50,086 bases of DNA from positions 1 to 50,086 of the forward strand of contig CAZXFL010000013.1 in the NCBI GenBank assembly GCA_964640385.1. The letters run 5' to 3'. The notes beneath the pieces are model-generated. The model was not told the DNA's origin. It did not search any database and saw nothing but the letters and a program-made list of their open reading frames with translations. The DNA comes from JBBDIK01 sp964640385 (lineage in GTDB: Bacteria > Actinomycetota > UBA4738 > JBBDHU01). Of this stretch, positions 9,127 to 18,204 are shown piece by piece; the first letter of the stretch is position 1, and every line of letters begins with the position of its first letter. The translations under genes were made by a program, and so were the position numbers.

Positions 9127-9176
9127 CGCTCCTCCTGGCTGGTCGGGAGCAGGAAGTATAGGCAGGAGGAGCGTGC

Positions 9177-11444
9177 CTACGCCGAACGCGAGCGGGACTC
9201 CTCCCACTCCTCGGGCGTGATCAGGACATCACGGGCCTTCGAGCCCTGGGAGGGCCCGACCACGCCGCGCTCCTCCAGCAGGTCCATCAGCCGGCCCGCC
9301 CGGGCGAACCCGACCTTGAGCTTGCGCTGCAGCATCGAGGTTGACCCCAGCTGGGAGCGGATCACCAGCTCCGTGGCCTGCTCGACCAGGTCGTCGTCGC
9401 TGCCGGCCTCGACCTCGACCGCCTCGCCCACGGCCGGCGGCTTCCCGAGCCCCTCGACGATCATGTCGAACACCGGCTCGCGCTGGTCACGGATGAAGGC
9501 GGTGACTCCGTGGATCTCCTCCTCCGTGACCCAGGCGCCCTGCAGGCGGGTCGCCTTCGAAGCGTTGGCGGGCGCGAAGAGCATGTCGCCGTGGCCGACG
9601 AGCTTCTCCGCGCCGTTCGTGTCGAGGATGACGCGCGAGTCCGCTTGGCTCGAGGTCATCAGCGCCACGCGCGAGGGGATGTTCGCCTTGATCAGGCCGG
9701 TGACGACGTCGACCGACGGGCGCTGCGTCGCGACGATCAGGTGGATGCCGACCGCGCGCGCCATCTGGGCGATACGGCAGATCGCGTCCTCCACATCGCG
9801 CGGGGCGATCATCATCAGGTCGGCCAACTCATCGATCACCACCACGATGAAGGGCAGGTGTTCGAACTTGGACTCCTGACCCGGCGGGATCCGCAGCGTG
9901 CCGGCGCGGTGCCCTTCTTCGTAGCCGTCGATGTCGCGGACCCCCACCGTCGCGAGCATCTCGTAGCGCAGCTCCATCTCGCGCACGATCCACTTGAGCG
10001 CCTCGGCCGCGCGTTTGGGGTGCACGATGATCGGAGACAGCAGATGTGGCACATCGGCGAAGTGCGACATCTCGACGCGCTTGGGGTCGACCAGGACCAA
10101 CCGGACGTCCTCGGGCGTGGTGCGCATCAGCAGCGACGTGACGAAGCAGTTGACCAGCGAGGACTTACCAGCGCCGGTCGCGCCCGCGATCAGCATGTGC
10201 GGCATCGTCGCCAGGTTCACCATGTGTGCGCGCCCCTGGACATCCTTGCCGAGCGCCACGGTCAGCGGATGGCGGGCCTCCTTGGCAGCCTTGGAGCGCA
10301 GGATGTCGCCGAGCATCACGAAGTCGCGGTGCCTGTTCGGCACCTCGACGCCGATCGCGGACTTGCCGGGGATCGGCGCGATGATGCGAACGTCCGGCGT
10401 CGCCAGCGCGTAGGCGATGTCGTCGGCGAGCGCGAGCACCTTGTTCACCTTCGTACCGGCGCCGACCTCGACCTCATACAGCGTGACGGTGGGTCCGCGG
10501 TGCGCCATCGGGACCGTGGCCGGCACCCCGAACGTCTCGAACGTTCGCTCCAGGGCCTCCATGATGTGTTCCTCGTCCATGCCGTCGGCGGCGCTCTTCG
10601 GTGCGGTCTTGAGCAGGTCCAACGGGGGAAGCTGGTACGCGGCGACGGGGGCCCGTCGGCGGGGCTCAGGCTCGAGCAGGTCGTCTTCCTCGCCGTCGGG
10701 CTCTTCATCCTCAGGCTCTTCGGCATCCGGGACCACGACGACCGGAGCCGGGGCCGGGACGGGCTCCTCGTCGACCACGAAGTCCTCGTCCTCGGTGCGG
10801 ACCACGCGACGCGGCTTCTCCTCGGACGCTTCCTCGGCCCCCTCTCCTCCTAGGGACGGGCGCTCTCGCGCCGCGGCCTCCTTGATCTGCTCGCCGACCC
10901 CCTGCAGCCACTCCCAGACGGCCGAGAACGAGGAGCCGCTGAAGATCAGCAGCCCCAGGATCGCGACGCCCGCGCAGACGATGCCGGCGCCGAGAGGCGA
11001 GACGACGCGCGACAGCGGCCACGCGGCCAGCGCACCGATCATGCCGGCGGCGTCCTCGACGCCGCTGAACCCGGACATGACCTTCGGGTTGCCCATCAGG
11101 ATCGACGCGAGCCCGAGCCCGCCGACGACCAGCATCACGAACCCGATCGCCATCCGGACGCGCGACTCCTCCGCCTTCCCCAGGATCAGCAATACGCCCC
11201 AGAACAGGAGCAACAGTGGCAGGGCGATCGCGAACATCCCCATCGACCCACGCCCGACGAAGGTCAGGAAGCTCCCGAATGGGCCACCGGCCTCGAACCA
11301 GAGGCCGAGCATGCACAGCACCGCGACCACGACCAGCCCGACCCCGGCGGCGTCGCGCGCCCAGGGCGACAGGTGCTGGCGGACGGAGCCCTTCTTCGAC
11401 GCGGGCCGCTTGGCGGGTTTCCGCCGAGCGGTCTTCGTCGCCAT
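9177..11444 (-). CDS. ftsK: DNA translocase FtsK/SpoIIIE
   Basis: FtsK is a membrane-anchored motor that pumps chromosomal DNA at the division septum. The 755-residue protein has a basic N-terminus, four membrane segments within about residues 34-170, an acidic Pro-rich linker (about 200-265), the alpha/beta motor with Walker A GATGAGKSS at 421-429 and Walker B VVVIDELADLM near 530, and a C-terminal winged-helix gamma domain (GSTSMLQRKLKVGFARAGRLMDLL) that reads polarity sites. The ATG at 11444 shares its A with the rnj stop (TGATG), indicating translational coupling; a GTG one codon earlier is an alternative. GGAGG lies four bases upstream of the ATG, inside the rnj end. Confidence 0.96.
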   Translation of the reverse strand: MATKTARRKPAKRPASKKGSVRQHLSPWARDAAGVGLVVVAVLCMLGLWFEAGGPFGSFLTFVGRGSMGMFAIALPLLLLFWGVLLILGKAEESRVRMAIGFVMLVVGGLGLASILMGNPKVMSGFSGVEDAAGMIGALAAWPLSRVVSPLGAGIVCAGVAILGLLIFSGSSFSAVWEWLQGVGEQIKEAAARERPSLGGEGAEEASEEKPRRVVRTEDEDFVVDEEPVPAPAPVVVVPDAEEPEDEEPDGEEDDLLEPEPRRRAPVAAYQLPPLDLLKTAPKSAADGMDEEHIMEALERTFETFGVPATVPMAHRGPTVTLYEVEVGAGTKVNKVLALADDIAYALATPDVRIIAPIPGKSAIGVEVPNRHRDFVMLGDILRSKAAKEARHPLTVALGKDVQGRAHMVNLATMPHMLIAGATGAGKSSLVNCFVTSLLMRTTPEDVRLVLVDPKRVEMSHFADVPHLLSPIIVHPKRAAEALKWIVREMELRYEMLATVGVRDIDGYEEGHRAGTLRIPPGQESKFEHLPFIVVVIDELADLMMIAPRDVEDAICRIAQMARAVGIHLIVATQRPSVDVVTGLIKANIPSRVALMTSSQADSRVILDTNGAEKLVGHGDMLFAPANASKATRLQGAWVTEEEIHGVTAFIRDQREPVFDMIVEGLGKPPAVGEAVEVEAGSDDDLVEQATELVIRSQLGSTSMLQRKLKVGFARAGRLMDLLEERGVVGPSQGSKARDVLITPEEWEESRSRSA

Positions 11445-13117
11445 CACACCTCCATGATCACGGGGACGATCACCGGTTTCCTCTGGGTGATCTCCCAGAA
11501 GTACTTGCCGAGCGTTCGACGGACGGTCTGAGCCAGGACGCTACGGTCCGTGACCTCGTCCGCCGAGCTGCCTTCCAGAGCAAGCATGACGCGTTTCCGG
11601 GCTTCTTCAAGGATGTCGGCCGAAGTCTCCTCGTGCACGAATCCACGCGTGGATAGGTCCGGGCCGGCCACGAGCTGGCCGTGATGGGCATCCACCGCCA
11701 GGGTCACCACGACGATGCCGTCGTCCGAGAGCTTGCGGCGGTCCCTGAGAACGGCGCTGCCCACGTCCCCGATCCCGCTGCCGTCCACAAAGGTCATCCC
11801 GGCGGCTACCCGGTCCCCCAGGCGCACCTTCTCGCCGATCTCCAGGACGTCTCCGTCCTCGGCGATCAGGATCCGCTCGGACGCGATGCCGACGTCGCGG
11901 GCGAGCTTCGCGTGGTGGGCCAGGTGGCGGCGCTCGCCGTGGATCGGCGTGAACCAGCGGGGCTTGATCAGGTTCAGCATAAACTGCAGCTCGTCCTGGG
12001 CGGCGTGGCCGGACACATGCACCGGGTCCGCCGGAACGTGGAACACATCGGCGCCGGTCCGGTAGAGCCCGTCGACCACGCGGTGGATGCCCGGCTCGTT
12101 GCCGGGGATCAGCGACGAGGACAGAACCACGGTGTCGTCGGGGTGCAACTTTACCCATTTGTGCTCGCGCGCGGCCATCAGTGACAGAGCGGCGAACGGC
12201 TCGCCCTGGGAACCCGTGCAGATCACCGTGACCCTTGAGGGGTCGAGCCGTTCGAGTTCCTCGATGTCCACGATGTCCTTGTCCTCGACGTGCAGGATGC
12301 CGAGATCGCGGGCCACACGCGTCGAGGTATGCATCGAGCGGCCGAGGAAGGCGATCACGCGGCCCGACTCACGGGCGGCATCCGCCGCCTGCTGGATGCG
12401 GTGGATGTGGCTGGAGAAGCACGCGAGCACAACCAGTCGCTTGGCGTCCGCGACGATGTCGCGCAGCACCGGGCCCACGGACCTCTCGCTGGCGATCGTC
12501 CCGGGTTCCTCGGCGTTCGTCGAGTCGGACAGGAACACATGCACGCCCTTGCGCGCCTCTTCTCCCAGCCCCTGCAGGTCGGTCGCGCGACCGTCCAGCG
12601 GCGTCTGGTCCAGGCGGAAGTCTCCCGTGTGCAGGACGGTGCCGTGCGGTGTGTCGACCGCGACGGCGACCCCGTCGGGGATCGAGTGCGTCACCTGGTG
12701 GAAACGCATCGTGAACGGACCGACGCTCGCCGTCCCGCCGGCCCTCACCTCGTTGAGTTCGGAGCCCTCGAGGACCTCGTGCTCCTCGAGCTTGCCCCGC
12801 AACAACCCCAACGTGAAGGCGGTCCCGTAGATCGGGACCTGCCCGAACTCGCGCAGCAGGTAGGGCACGGCGCCGATGTGGTCCTCGTGTCCGTGGGTCA
12901 GAACGACCGCCTCGATGCGGTCCTCGTCGATCTCGACTTGGCGCAGGTACTCGAAGTCCGGGAGGACCAGATCGATCCCGGGCATCTCGCCGTTCGGGAA
13001 CGAGAGCCCGCAGTCCATGATCAGGATGCGTCCGTCGATCTCGAGGCACGCCATGTTCCGGCCGACCTCCCCGACCCCCCCGAGGAAAACGAGCCGGGTG
13101 TTAGAGGAGTCCGGCAT
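11444..13117 (-). CDS. rnj: Ribonuclease J
   Basis: RNase J is a metallo-beta-lactamase-fold exo/endoribonuclease in RNA maturation and decay. The 557-residue length matches the family. The metal-binding motif HGHEDH is at residues 75-80, with further ligands in HTGDFRLD and in the beta-CASP region (STNAEEPGT, GHAAQDEL, PIHGERRH). A C-terminal dimerisation domain follows. The gene starts 17 bp inside the dapA end, with a GAGGAG site about eleven bases upstream of the ATG. The dapA-rnj-ftsK order is common in actinobacteria. Confidence 0.96.
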   Translation of the reverse strand: MPDSSNTRLVFLGGVGEVGRNMACLEIDGRILIMDCGLSFPNGEMPGIDLVLPDFEYLRQVEIDEDRIEAVVLTHGHEDHIGAVPYLLREFGQVPIYGTAFTLGLLRGKLEEHEVLEGSELNEVRAGGTASVGPFTMRFHQVTHSIPDGVAVAVDTPHGTVLHTGDFRLDQTPLDGRATDLQGLGEEARKGVHVFLSDSTNAEEPGTIASERSVGPVLRDIVADAKRLVVLACFSSHIHRIQQAADAARESGRVIAFLGRSMHTSTRVARDLGILHVEDKDIVDIEELERLDPSRVTVICTGSQGEPFAALSLMAAREHKWVKLHPDDTVVLSSSLIPGNEPGIHRVVDGLYRTGADVFHVPADPVHVSGHAAQDELQFMLNLIKPRWFTPIHGERRHLAHHAKLARDVGIASERILIAEDGDVLEIGEKVRLGDRVAAGMTFVDGSGIGDVGSAVLRDRRKLSDDGIVVVTLAVDAHHGQLVAGPDLSTRGFVHEETSADILEEARKRVMLALEGSSADEVTDRSVLAQTVRRTLGKYFWEITQRKPVIVPVIMEV

Positions 13118-13988
13118 CGGCCAGTGCGCTCCTCACCGTGGCGCGTTCGTCGTCGGTCGCCGCGAACATCGGCGGACGCAGCGGACCACCGGGGAGGCCC
13201 AGCATCTCCAGGGCGGCCTTCAGCGGGATCGGACTGGTCGTGCAGAACAGCGCCGCGCAGAGCGGGGCGAGGTCCTCGTGGATCTTGCGAGCCGCCGCGA
13301 CATCCCCCGACTCGACGAGGCCGATCATCTCGGACATGCGCTCGCCCACGAGGTGCGCGGCCACCGACACGACCCCGGCGCCACCCAGGCAGGCGTACTC
13401 GAAGGTCGACCAGTCGTCGCCCGTGTACACGTCGAACCCGTCGGGCGCCTCGCTCATCAGGCGGGTCGCGCCATCGAAATCTCCGGTGGAATCCTTCACG
13501 CCGACGATGTTCGGAACAGCGGCGAGTGTCAGCAGCGTCGCGTGCTCGATGCGCGTCGCCGTCCGGCCCGGGATGTTGTACAGGAGCACCGGCAGCTCGG
13601 TCGCGCCCGCAACCATCGAGAAGTGCTCGACGAGCGCGCGCTGCGGAGGCTTGTTGTAGTACGGGGTCACGACGAGGACGCCGTCGGCCCCGCACTCCTC
13701 GGCCAGGATGGTCAGCTCGATCGACTCGGCGGTCGAGTAGGTGCCCGTCCCGCACACAACCTTCTTGCCCTTGTCGGCGGCGACCCCGACGACCGTCTCC
13801 CACAGGATGCGCTTCTCGTCGATCGTGAGGGTCGGTGACTCGCCGGTCGTGCCGGCGGCCACGATCGTCTCGGTTCCGTGGTCGTAGAGGTGTGCGGCGA
13901 GCGTGCGGACGCCTGAGACGTCCAACGCACCGTCTGCGGTGAATGGGGTGGCCATGGCCGTGGCCACAGCTCCGAACCTACCGGGCAT
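13101..13988 (-). CDS. dapA: 4-hydroxy-tetrahydrodipicolinate synthase
   Basis: DapA condenses pyruvate with aspartate semialdehyde, the first committed step to diaminopimelate and lysine. The 295-residue product has the pyruvate-binding GTTGE (46-50), the catalytic Tyr in YNIPGRT (Tyr137, Arg142) and the Schiff-base Lys165 in GVKDST. The ATG at 13988 has GAGGAGG four to five bases upstream. It is the first gene of a minus-strand run (rnj, ftsK, rodZ-like, pgsA, cinA, thpR) and is divergent from the adenosyltransferase gene. dapB, the next step, is in the window but separated by a block of exported proteins. Confidence 0.96.
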   Translation of the reverse strand: MPGRFGAVATAMATPFTADGALDVSGVRTLAAHLYDHGTETIVAAGTTGESPTLTIDEKRILWETVVGVAADKGKKVVCGTGTYSTAESIELTILAEECGADGVLVVTPYYNKPPQRALVEHFSMVAGATELPVLLYNIPGRTATRIEHATLLTLAAVPNIVGVKDSTGDFDGATRLMSEAPDGFDVYTGDDWSTFEYACLGGAGVVSVAAHLVGERMSEMIGLVESGDVAAARKIHEDLAPLCAALFCTTSPIPLKAALEMLGLPGGPLRPPMFAATDDERATVRSALADAGLL

Positions 13989-14035
13989 CGATCCTCCTCA
14001 CCGGCGCCCGCGGAGCGGGGCCGTACGTGGTCCCT

Positions 14036-14064
14036 TATCCTAGCCCGGTGAAGATCTACACCAA
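14036..14064. promoter_or_regulatory. Overlapping divergent promoters for dapA and the adenosyltransferase
   Basis: On the plus strand TATCCT (14036-14041) is followed by six bases and the GTG start at 14048, which would place the transcript start on the start codon itself, a leaderless arrangement. On the minus strand TTGGTG (14059-14064), 16 bases and TAGGAT (14037-14042) form a promoter for dapA. The two -10 elements overlap almost completely, so polymerase should not occupy both at once. Confidence 0.5.
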
Positions 14065-14587
14065 GCGAGGCGACGACGGAACCACGGGACTGCTCTACGG
14101 TGGCCGCGTATCCAAGGCCCACCTGGCGACCCACGCCTACGGGACCACCGACGAAGCCGTGGCGGTCCTGGGCCTGGCCCGGGCCCTGTCCGGCGACGAG
14201 GCCCTGAAGGAGGAGATCCTTCGGCTGCAACGGGAGCTGTTCGTCGTGGGAGCGGACCTGGCCACGAACCCCCGGGAGCGGAAGAAGCTGGAGCCCGGCG
14301 TGTCCCTGACCACAGCCGAGATGGTCGCCCGCCTGGAGCACGAGATCGACCGGATCACGGCCGAGCACCCGCTCCCCCAGGAGTTCATCGTGCCGGGAGC
14401 GAACCCGGTGTCGGCGACCCTGGACGTCGCTCGCAGCACGGTCAGACGCGCCGAACGGCATGCGGTCCAACTGGAAGTTGCCGAGGACGTGAACCCGGAA
14501 GTGCTGCGCTACCTGAACCGGCTGTCGGATCTGCTGTTCGTCATCGCCCGGCGTGAGGCCGGAGAATCGGAACCGCCCAGCCGCTGA
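14048..14587 (+). CDS. Cob(I)alamin adenosyltransferase, PduO type
   Basis: This family transfers the adenosyl group of ATP to cob(I)alamin to make coenzyme B12. The 179-residue product has the N-terminal ATP-binding motif KRGDDGTTGLLYGG (residues about 6-19), the helix ARSTVRRAER and the C-terminal LSDLLFVIARREA, all hallmarks of the PduO/MMAB trimeric type. I chose the GTG at 14048 because the conserved motif starts five residues later; longer frames upstream cross the dapA promoter region. No ribosome site is present and a -10 box sits six bases upstream, so the message is probably leaderless. Its TGA abuts the stop of the convergent surface-protein gene with no spacer. Confidence 0.92.
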   Translation: MKIYTKRGDDGTTGLLYGGRVSKAHLATHAYGTTDEAVAVLGLARALSGDEALKEEILRLQRELFVVGADLATNPRERKKLEPGVSLTTAEMVARLEHEIDRITAEHPLPQEFIVPGANPVSATLDVARSTVRRAERHAVQLEVAEDVNPEVLRYLNRLSDLLFVIARREAGESEPPSR

Positions 14588-16822
14588 TCAGTCGGGATCG
14601 ACGCGACCCTGCACGACGTCCACCATCGATGGGTCAGTGACCGACGTCCCCTTGACCGCGCAATAGAGGGTGCTTCTCACTCCCTCATCGGCCGTGATCG
14701 ACAGCCTGTAGACGACTGCATCGCCCGGCGCCAGCATCGGCGTCTTCTCCCTCCCTGCCTTGACATCACTCGTGACGTTGTCACCGCCCGTCGTATACCG
14801 AACCGAATATCGGGGGTTCCCTGAGCAACCCTTGACTTTGATCTTGTCGGGAGCCGTGCTGTCGTTCTGCACCAGAATGTCGAACCTCCTGGTCCCGCCC
14901 GGGTTGATGGACAATCGCACCGATTGGTCGGTGGAGTCGCTGTTGTAGATGTTGTCGCCACGATAGGCGCCTGCGCCCGACCGACGCACCATGAGGTCGG
15001 GTTGATAGGAGTCGGGCGGGATCGGATCGAAGGTCGCCGTGACGGTGCGGTTCTGATCCATCGTGACGACGCAATCGCCAGTACCGGCACACCCCGAGCC
15101 GCTCCAGCCGATGAATACATCGCCCGGATCGGCCACGGCAGAGAGGGTCACCACGGTTGCCGGCGCGAAGTTCGCACTGTCACTGGCACACGCACTCCCG
15201 CAACTGATGCCTGGGGGAGCAGACGTCACATCTCCGGAGCCCGCGCCGGCCTTGTTGACGGTCAGGGTGGCGACCGTGAACACGGTCCACGTCTGGCTTG
15301 CTGGGGACGGGTCGACGTTCAGGTTGACATCGACCGCTCGCACCCGGAACGTGTGGCTCCCCTCCGCGAGGCTCGACAGTGCACGGGGAGACGTGCACGC
15401 CGCGAACGCCGCTCCGTCCAGCGAGCACTGGAAGGTCGCTGCCGGATCGTCACTCGAGAACGTGAAGGTGGCGGTATCCACGTTCTCTACCGGGTTGGGC
15501 CCCGAGTTGATGAAGGTGTTCGGCGGAGTGAAGTCCACCGTCCACGTCGCCGACGCGGGCGTCGCATCCACCCGCCCGAACTGATCGACTGCTCGCACGT
15601 CGAAGGTATGCATCGAGCCGTCGATGAGCCCGGAGTACGTCTTGGGCGACGTGCAGTTGGTCCACGCACCGGCATCGAGACGGCATTCGAAGGTGGCGCT
15701 GCCATCGTCGGAGTTGAACGAGAAGCTGAAGTCTGTCCCCGACAGGTCCGGGCCGGACGTGATGAAAGTATCCGGCGCGACGGCGTCGACGGTCCAATCC
15801 CATTCCGCGGGCGTTGCGTCCACATTCCCGACTTCGTCCGTGGCGCGCACGCGGAAGTTGTGAGCCCCGTCCGCGAGACCGAGATACGCCTTCGGGTTCG
15901 TGCACGCCGTGAAGGCCACGCCGTCCAAGGAACACTCGAACGTCGCCAGCTCGTCCGCGGAGAACTCGAACGTCGCGTCAGCGAAAGCGGAGAGCGAAGA
16001 GGGTGCCACATCGATGGTCGTCTCCGGGGCCGTGGCGTCGACCCGCCACTGCCGAATCACCATCGTGGTACTCGCGTTCCCGGCTTGATCGGCGACGACC
16101 AACGACAGACGGTGCAATCCATCGGTAAGCCCGGTGAGCTGCAACGGAGACTCGCACAGGAACCAGTCCCCCTCACCGAGGAGGAGCGGCTCCGGTGGCT
16201 TTGCCGGCTGGGGCAGAGTGTCTTGCGTCTTAGGGAGCGTGACACCTACTGGCGGAGCCTCGAGGTTGCACAACAAGTTCACAGGCTCCGCAGGAGTCGC
16301 CGGTGGCGCGAACGTGAAGTTGGCGGTCGCCGAAGTGCCCTCCACGCCAGGCCACGTGAGGAACGTCGCGGACTCTGTCGGGTGAACCGTGTCGACGACG
16401 AACGTGACATCGTCGGGCGTCGCATCCGTCCCAACGCCGTTGATCGCTCGAACCTCGAGCGTGTGCGTGCCTTCGGGGACTCCAAACAGGCGGGTGTGCT
16501 GCACCGGCGTGAGCCCACTGCCGCAAGGGAACCACGGGTCAATCGTGTCGAGCCGACACGTGAAGGTCGTCGAGCCATCGTCGGCAGCGAATTGAAATCC
16601 GGGGGCGTTGTAGGCGATGGGCGCGAAGGGCGCCGACGCACAATCGATGTCGGTGTAGGAGGCATCGAACGCCGGTTCATCCCCAGAACACGGTCCCCTC
16701 TGGATGACGGTATCGGGCGGAACGGGAGCGGCCTGGGCGGCGGGTACAAATGTCGCCGTCACGGCGATGGTCGCCACTAGGACGAGCGCAGCACGTCCCA
16801 TCGAAACTCTCGTTCCACTCAT
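14588..16822 (-). CDS. Exported protein with five Cys-bearing Ig-like repeats and an InlB-type repeat
   Basis: The 744-residue product has a signal peptide ending near AAQAA (about residue 32). Five repeats follow. Each starts P(D/N/E)T, contains a Cys pair in TFxCxLD...C, and ends in H(T/N)F.VRA.D..GNVD.TPA...WTVD. The spans are about 35-145, 146-265 (divergent), 266-355, 356-445 and 446-535. Next is one bacterial InlB-type repeat (VTLSAVADPGDVFIGWSGSGC to TVTATF, about 536-605) and a unique C-terminal domain (about 606-744) with DLMVRRSGAGAYRGDNIYN. No anchor motif is visible at the C-terminus. The repeats look like tandem Ig-fold stalks, so a surface or matrix adhesin is plausible but not shown. 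AAGGGA lies about eight bases before the ATG. The stop abuts that of the convergent adenosyltransferase gene. Confidence 0.8.
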   Translation of the reverse strand: MSGTRVSMGRAALVLVATIAVTATFVPAAQAAPVPPDTVIQRGPCSGDEPAFDASYTDIDCASAPFAPIAYNAPGFQFAADDGSTTFTCRLDTIDPWFPCGSGLTPVQHTRLFGVPEGTHTLEVRAINGVGTDATPDDVTFVVDTVHPTESATFLTWPGVEGTSATANFTFAPPATPAEPVNLLCNLEAPPVGVTLPKTQDTLPQPAKPPEPLLLGEGDWFLCESPLQLTGLTDGLHRLSLVVADQAGNASTTMVIRQWRVDATAPETTIDVAPSSLSAFADATFEFSADELATFECSLDGVAFTACTNPKAYLGLADGAHNFRVRATDEVGNVDATPAEWDWTVDAVAPDTFITSGPDLSGTDFSFSFNSDDGSATFECRLDAGAWTNCTSPKTYSGLIDGSMHTFDVRAVDQFGRVDATPASATWTVDFTPPNTFINSGPNPVENVDTATFTFSSDDPAATFQCSLDGAAFAACTSPRALSSLAEGSHTFRVRAVDVNLNVDPSPASQTWTVFTVATLTVNKAGAGSGDVTSAPPGISCGSACASDSANFAPATVVTLSAVADPGDVFIGWSGSGCAGTGDCVVTMDQNRTVTATFDPIPPDSYQPDLMVRRSGAGAYRGDNIYNSDSTDQSVRLSINPGGTRRFDILVQNDSTAPDKIKVKGCSGNPRYSVRYTTGGDNVTSDVKAGREKTPMLAPGDAVVYRLSITADEGVRSTLYCAVKGTSVTDPSMVDVVQGRVDPD

Positions 16823-16952
16823 CTAACGATCCCTTTGCTCGGGGACGACCGCACAGCCCTGCCTCGCGACGCCCAAGTCTCGCATACGGGCCCCTCCCGT
16901 TCCACCCAACGCAGCTCGATGGGACGGCCTAGGCCGATAGGGGGCCGCGACA

Positions 16953-18134
16953 TCACAGGGGGTCGTTCCCGTCCGCGGTCGGCAGGACCACGAGGGCTGA
17001 AGTCACCGCGCGCTCGTGACCGTCCGATGGCGTGTTCACGACCTTGCCCCCCACCACCATCGTGCTGGATCCTCCACCGTCGAGGTTCAGGGCATCGACG
17101 GCCCCGAGGCTCTTCATCAGCTTCGCCAGCCCGACGATCGTCGCACCACCCGACCGAAAGGACCTCCCATCGACGACCACCATCAGGATCTTGTTCTCCG
17201 CGGTCACTCCCACCGCGGTGCGCGGGTGCCGCAGACACAGGTACCGAGTGCATGCTTGGACAGCCACGATCCCATCCTGCAGCAATACCGCGCTCCCGCC
17301 GATGACGTCCAGTACTCCGGGCCATCCCACTCCCCATTCCAGGGTCGCTGCGTCTCCCACGCTGAGCAAGTTGATCTGATCCGCACCGCCACTTCCCGGC
17401 CGCGCTGCCAGAACCGTCCCGCCCTGCAACTCCATCGCTGCAGAACCACATCGCACGGCGTCCACGGTGTGGGAACGGACGATCCCTCGTTGATCCGGGG
17501 CCCACACTGGGTCACCTGCATCGATCAGCCGAACCGAACACGCGTCCGTCGGCGGCTCCGATACCGTCCCTCCGAACCGGGAGTACCCCGCGACCTCACC
17601 CGCTCTTGGGGCGCCCTCATTCCAACGGGCGACGTGGATCGCGCCGACAGCCGGGGGACCCCGGAAGACGATCCGGGGGCGGGGTCGTCCGATGTACGCC
17701 CCCGTTTCATCGGAGCGAACGGCGAACCCTCTCCCGACATCACCGAGTACGGAGGTCTGAACCAACTCCCCGTCGATCGCCATCAGGTGCCCGGGCCGTC
17801 CTGGGGGGACGCCGAAGTCCCCGTTCACTCCGGCAACGGCGCCCGCGTCCCTCACCATCCGGCTCGGCAGATCGTAACCGGGCATGGGGTCGCCAGCCAG
17901 AACGACGTCCACCTCGGCCGGCTTGGAGACGTCCACGGTCAGGACGTGAACGACACGACTCTGCTTGTCCTGCACGATCCGTCGGTAGGAAACGCCCGGC
18001 GCAACGGCGACTGCCGGCTCCGGCGCGCTGGGCTCGCTCGAGGCCGGGCCCGGAGGGAGCAGGAACATCGCACACAGGAGCGTCACGGCGGCGGTTCTCA
18101 TCCTGACGCTGCTACGAAACGCGGATAGAGACAT
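16953..18134 (-). CDS. Exported phosphodiester glycosidase family protein (NAGPA domain)
   Basis: The 393-residue product begins with a basic stretch and a hydrophobic signal segment (TAAVTLLCAMFLLPPG, about residues 13-30). The rest resembles the NAGPA/DUF2233 domain, named after the enzyme that uncovers GlcNAc-1-phosphodiesters. Typical blocks are AGVNGDFG, RHPRTAVGVTAENKILMVVVDGR and the near-terminal ALNLDGGGSSTMVVGGK. In bacteria such proteins are extracellular and usually linked to surface polysaccharide or spore-cortex metabolism; the substrate here is unknown. The ATG at 18134 follows an AGGT-rich segment; an ATG five codons earlier is possible. It sits between two repeat-rich exported proteins on the same strand, suggesting a shared surface function. 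Confidence 0.82.
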   Translation of the reverse strand: MSLSAFRSSVRMRTAAVTLLCAMFLLPPGPASSEPSAPEPAVAVAPGVSYRRIVQDKQSRVVHVLTVDVSKPAEVDVVLAGDPMPGYDLPSRMVRDAGAVAGVNGDFGVPPGRPGHLMAIDGELVQTSVLGDVGRGFAVRSDETGAYIGRPRPRIVFRGPPAVGAIHVARWNEGAPRAGEVAGYSRFGGTVSEPPTDACSVRLIDAGDPVWAPDQRGIVRSHTVDAVRCGSAAMELQGGTVLAARPGSGGADQINLLSVGDAATLEWGVGWPGVLDVIGGSAVLLQDGIVAVQACTRYLCLRHPRTAVGVTAENKILMVVVDGRSFRSGGATIVGLAKLMKSLGAVDALNLDGGGSSTMVVGGKVVNTPSDGHERAVTSALVVLPTADGNDPL

Positions 18135-18151
18135 CACACCTACCTTCATAC

Positions 18152-18185
18152 CACCGAACGACCGGAATGCTCCGGCCGTTCGGTG
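18152..18185 (-). terminator. Long hairpin after the RTX-repeat gene
   Basis: CACCGAACG (18152-18160) pairs with CGTTCGGTG (18177-18185), then one mismatch, then five more pairs (CCGGA with TCCGG) around a four-base loop. It starts 20 bp after the RTX gene stop and ends 18 bp before the glycosidase start. No U-tract follows on the minus strand, so it may be a U-less terminator, a processing site or a stability stem between the two genes. Confidence 0.5.
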
Positions 18186-18204
18186 AATCAGGCTCGCGCG
18201 AGGA

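Noticed and set aside
14924..16780. 618-codon plus-strand open frame
   Set aside because: It is antisense to the Ig-repeat protein; the apparent repeats merely mirror the minus-strand repeats.
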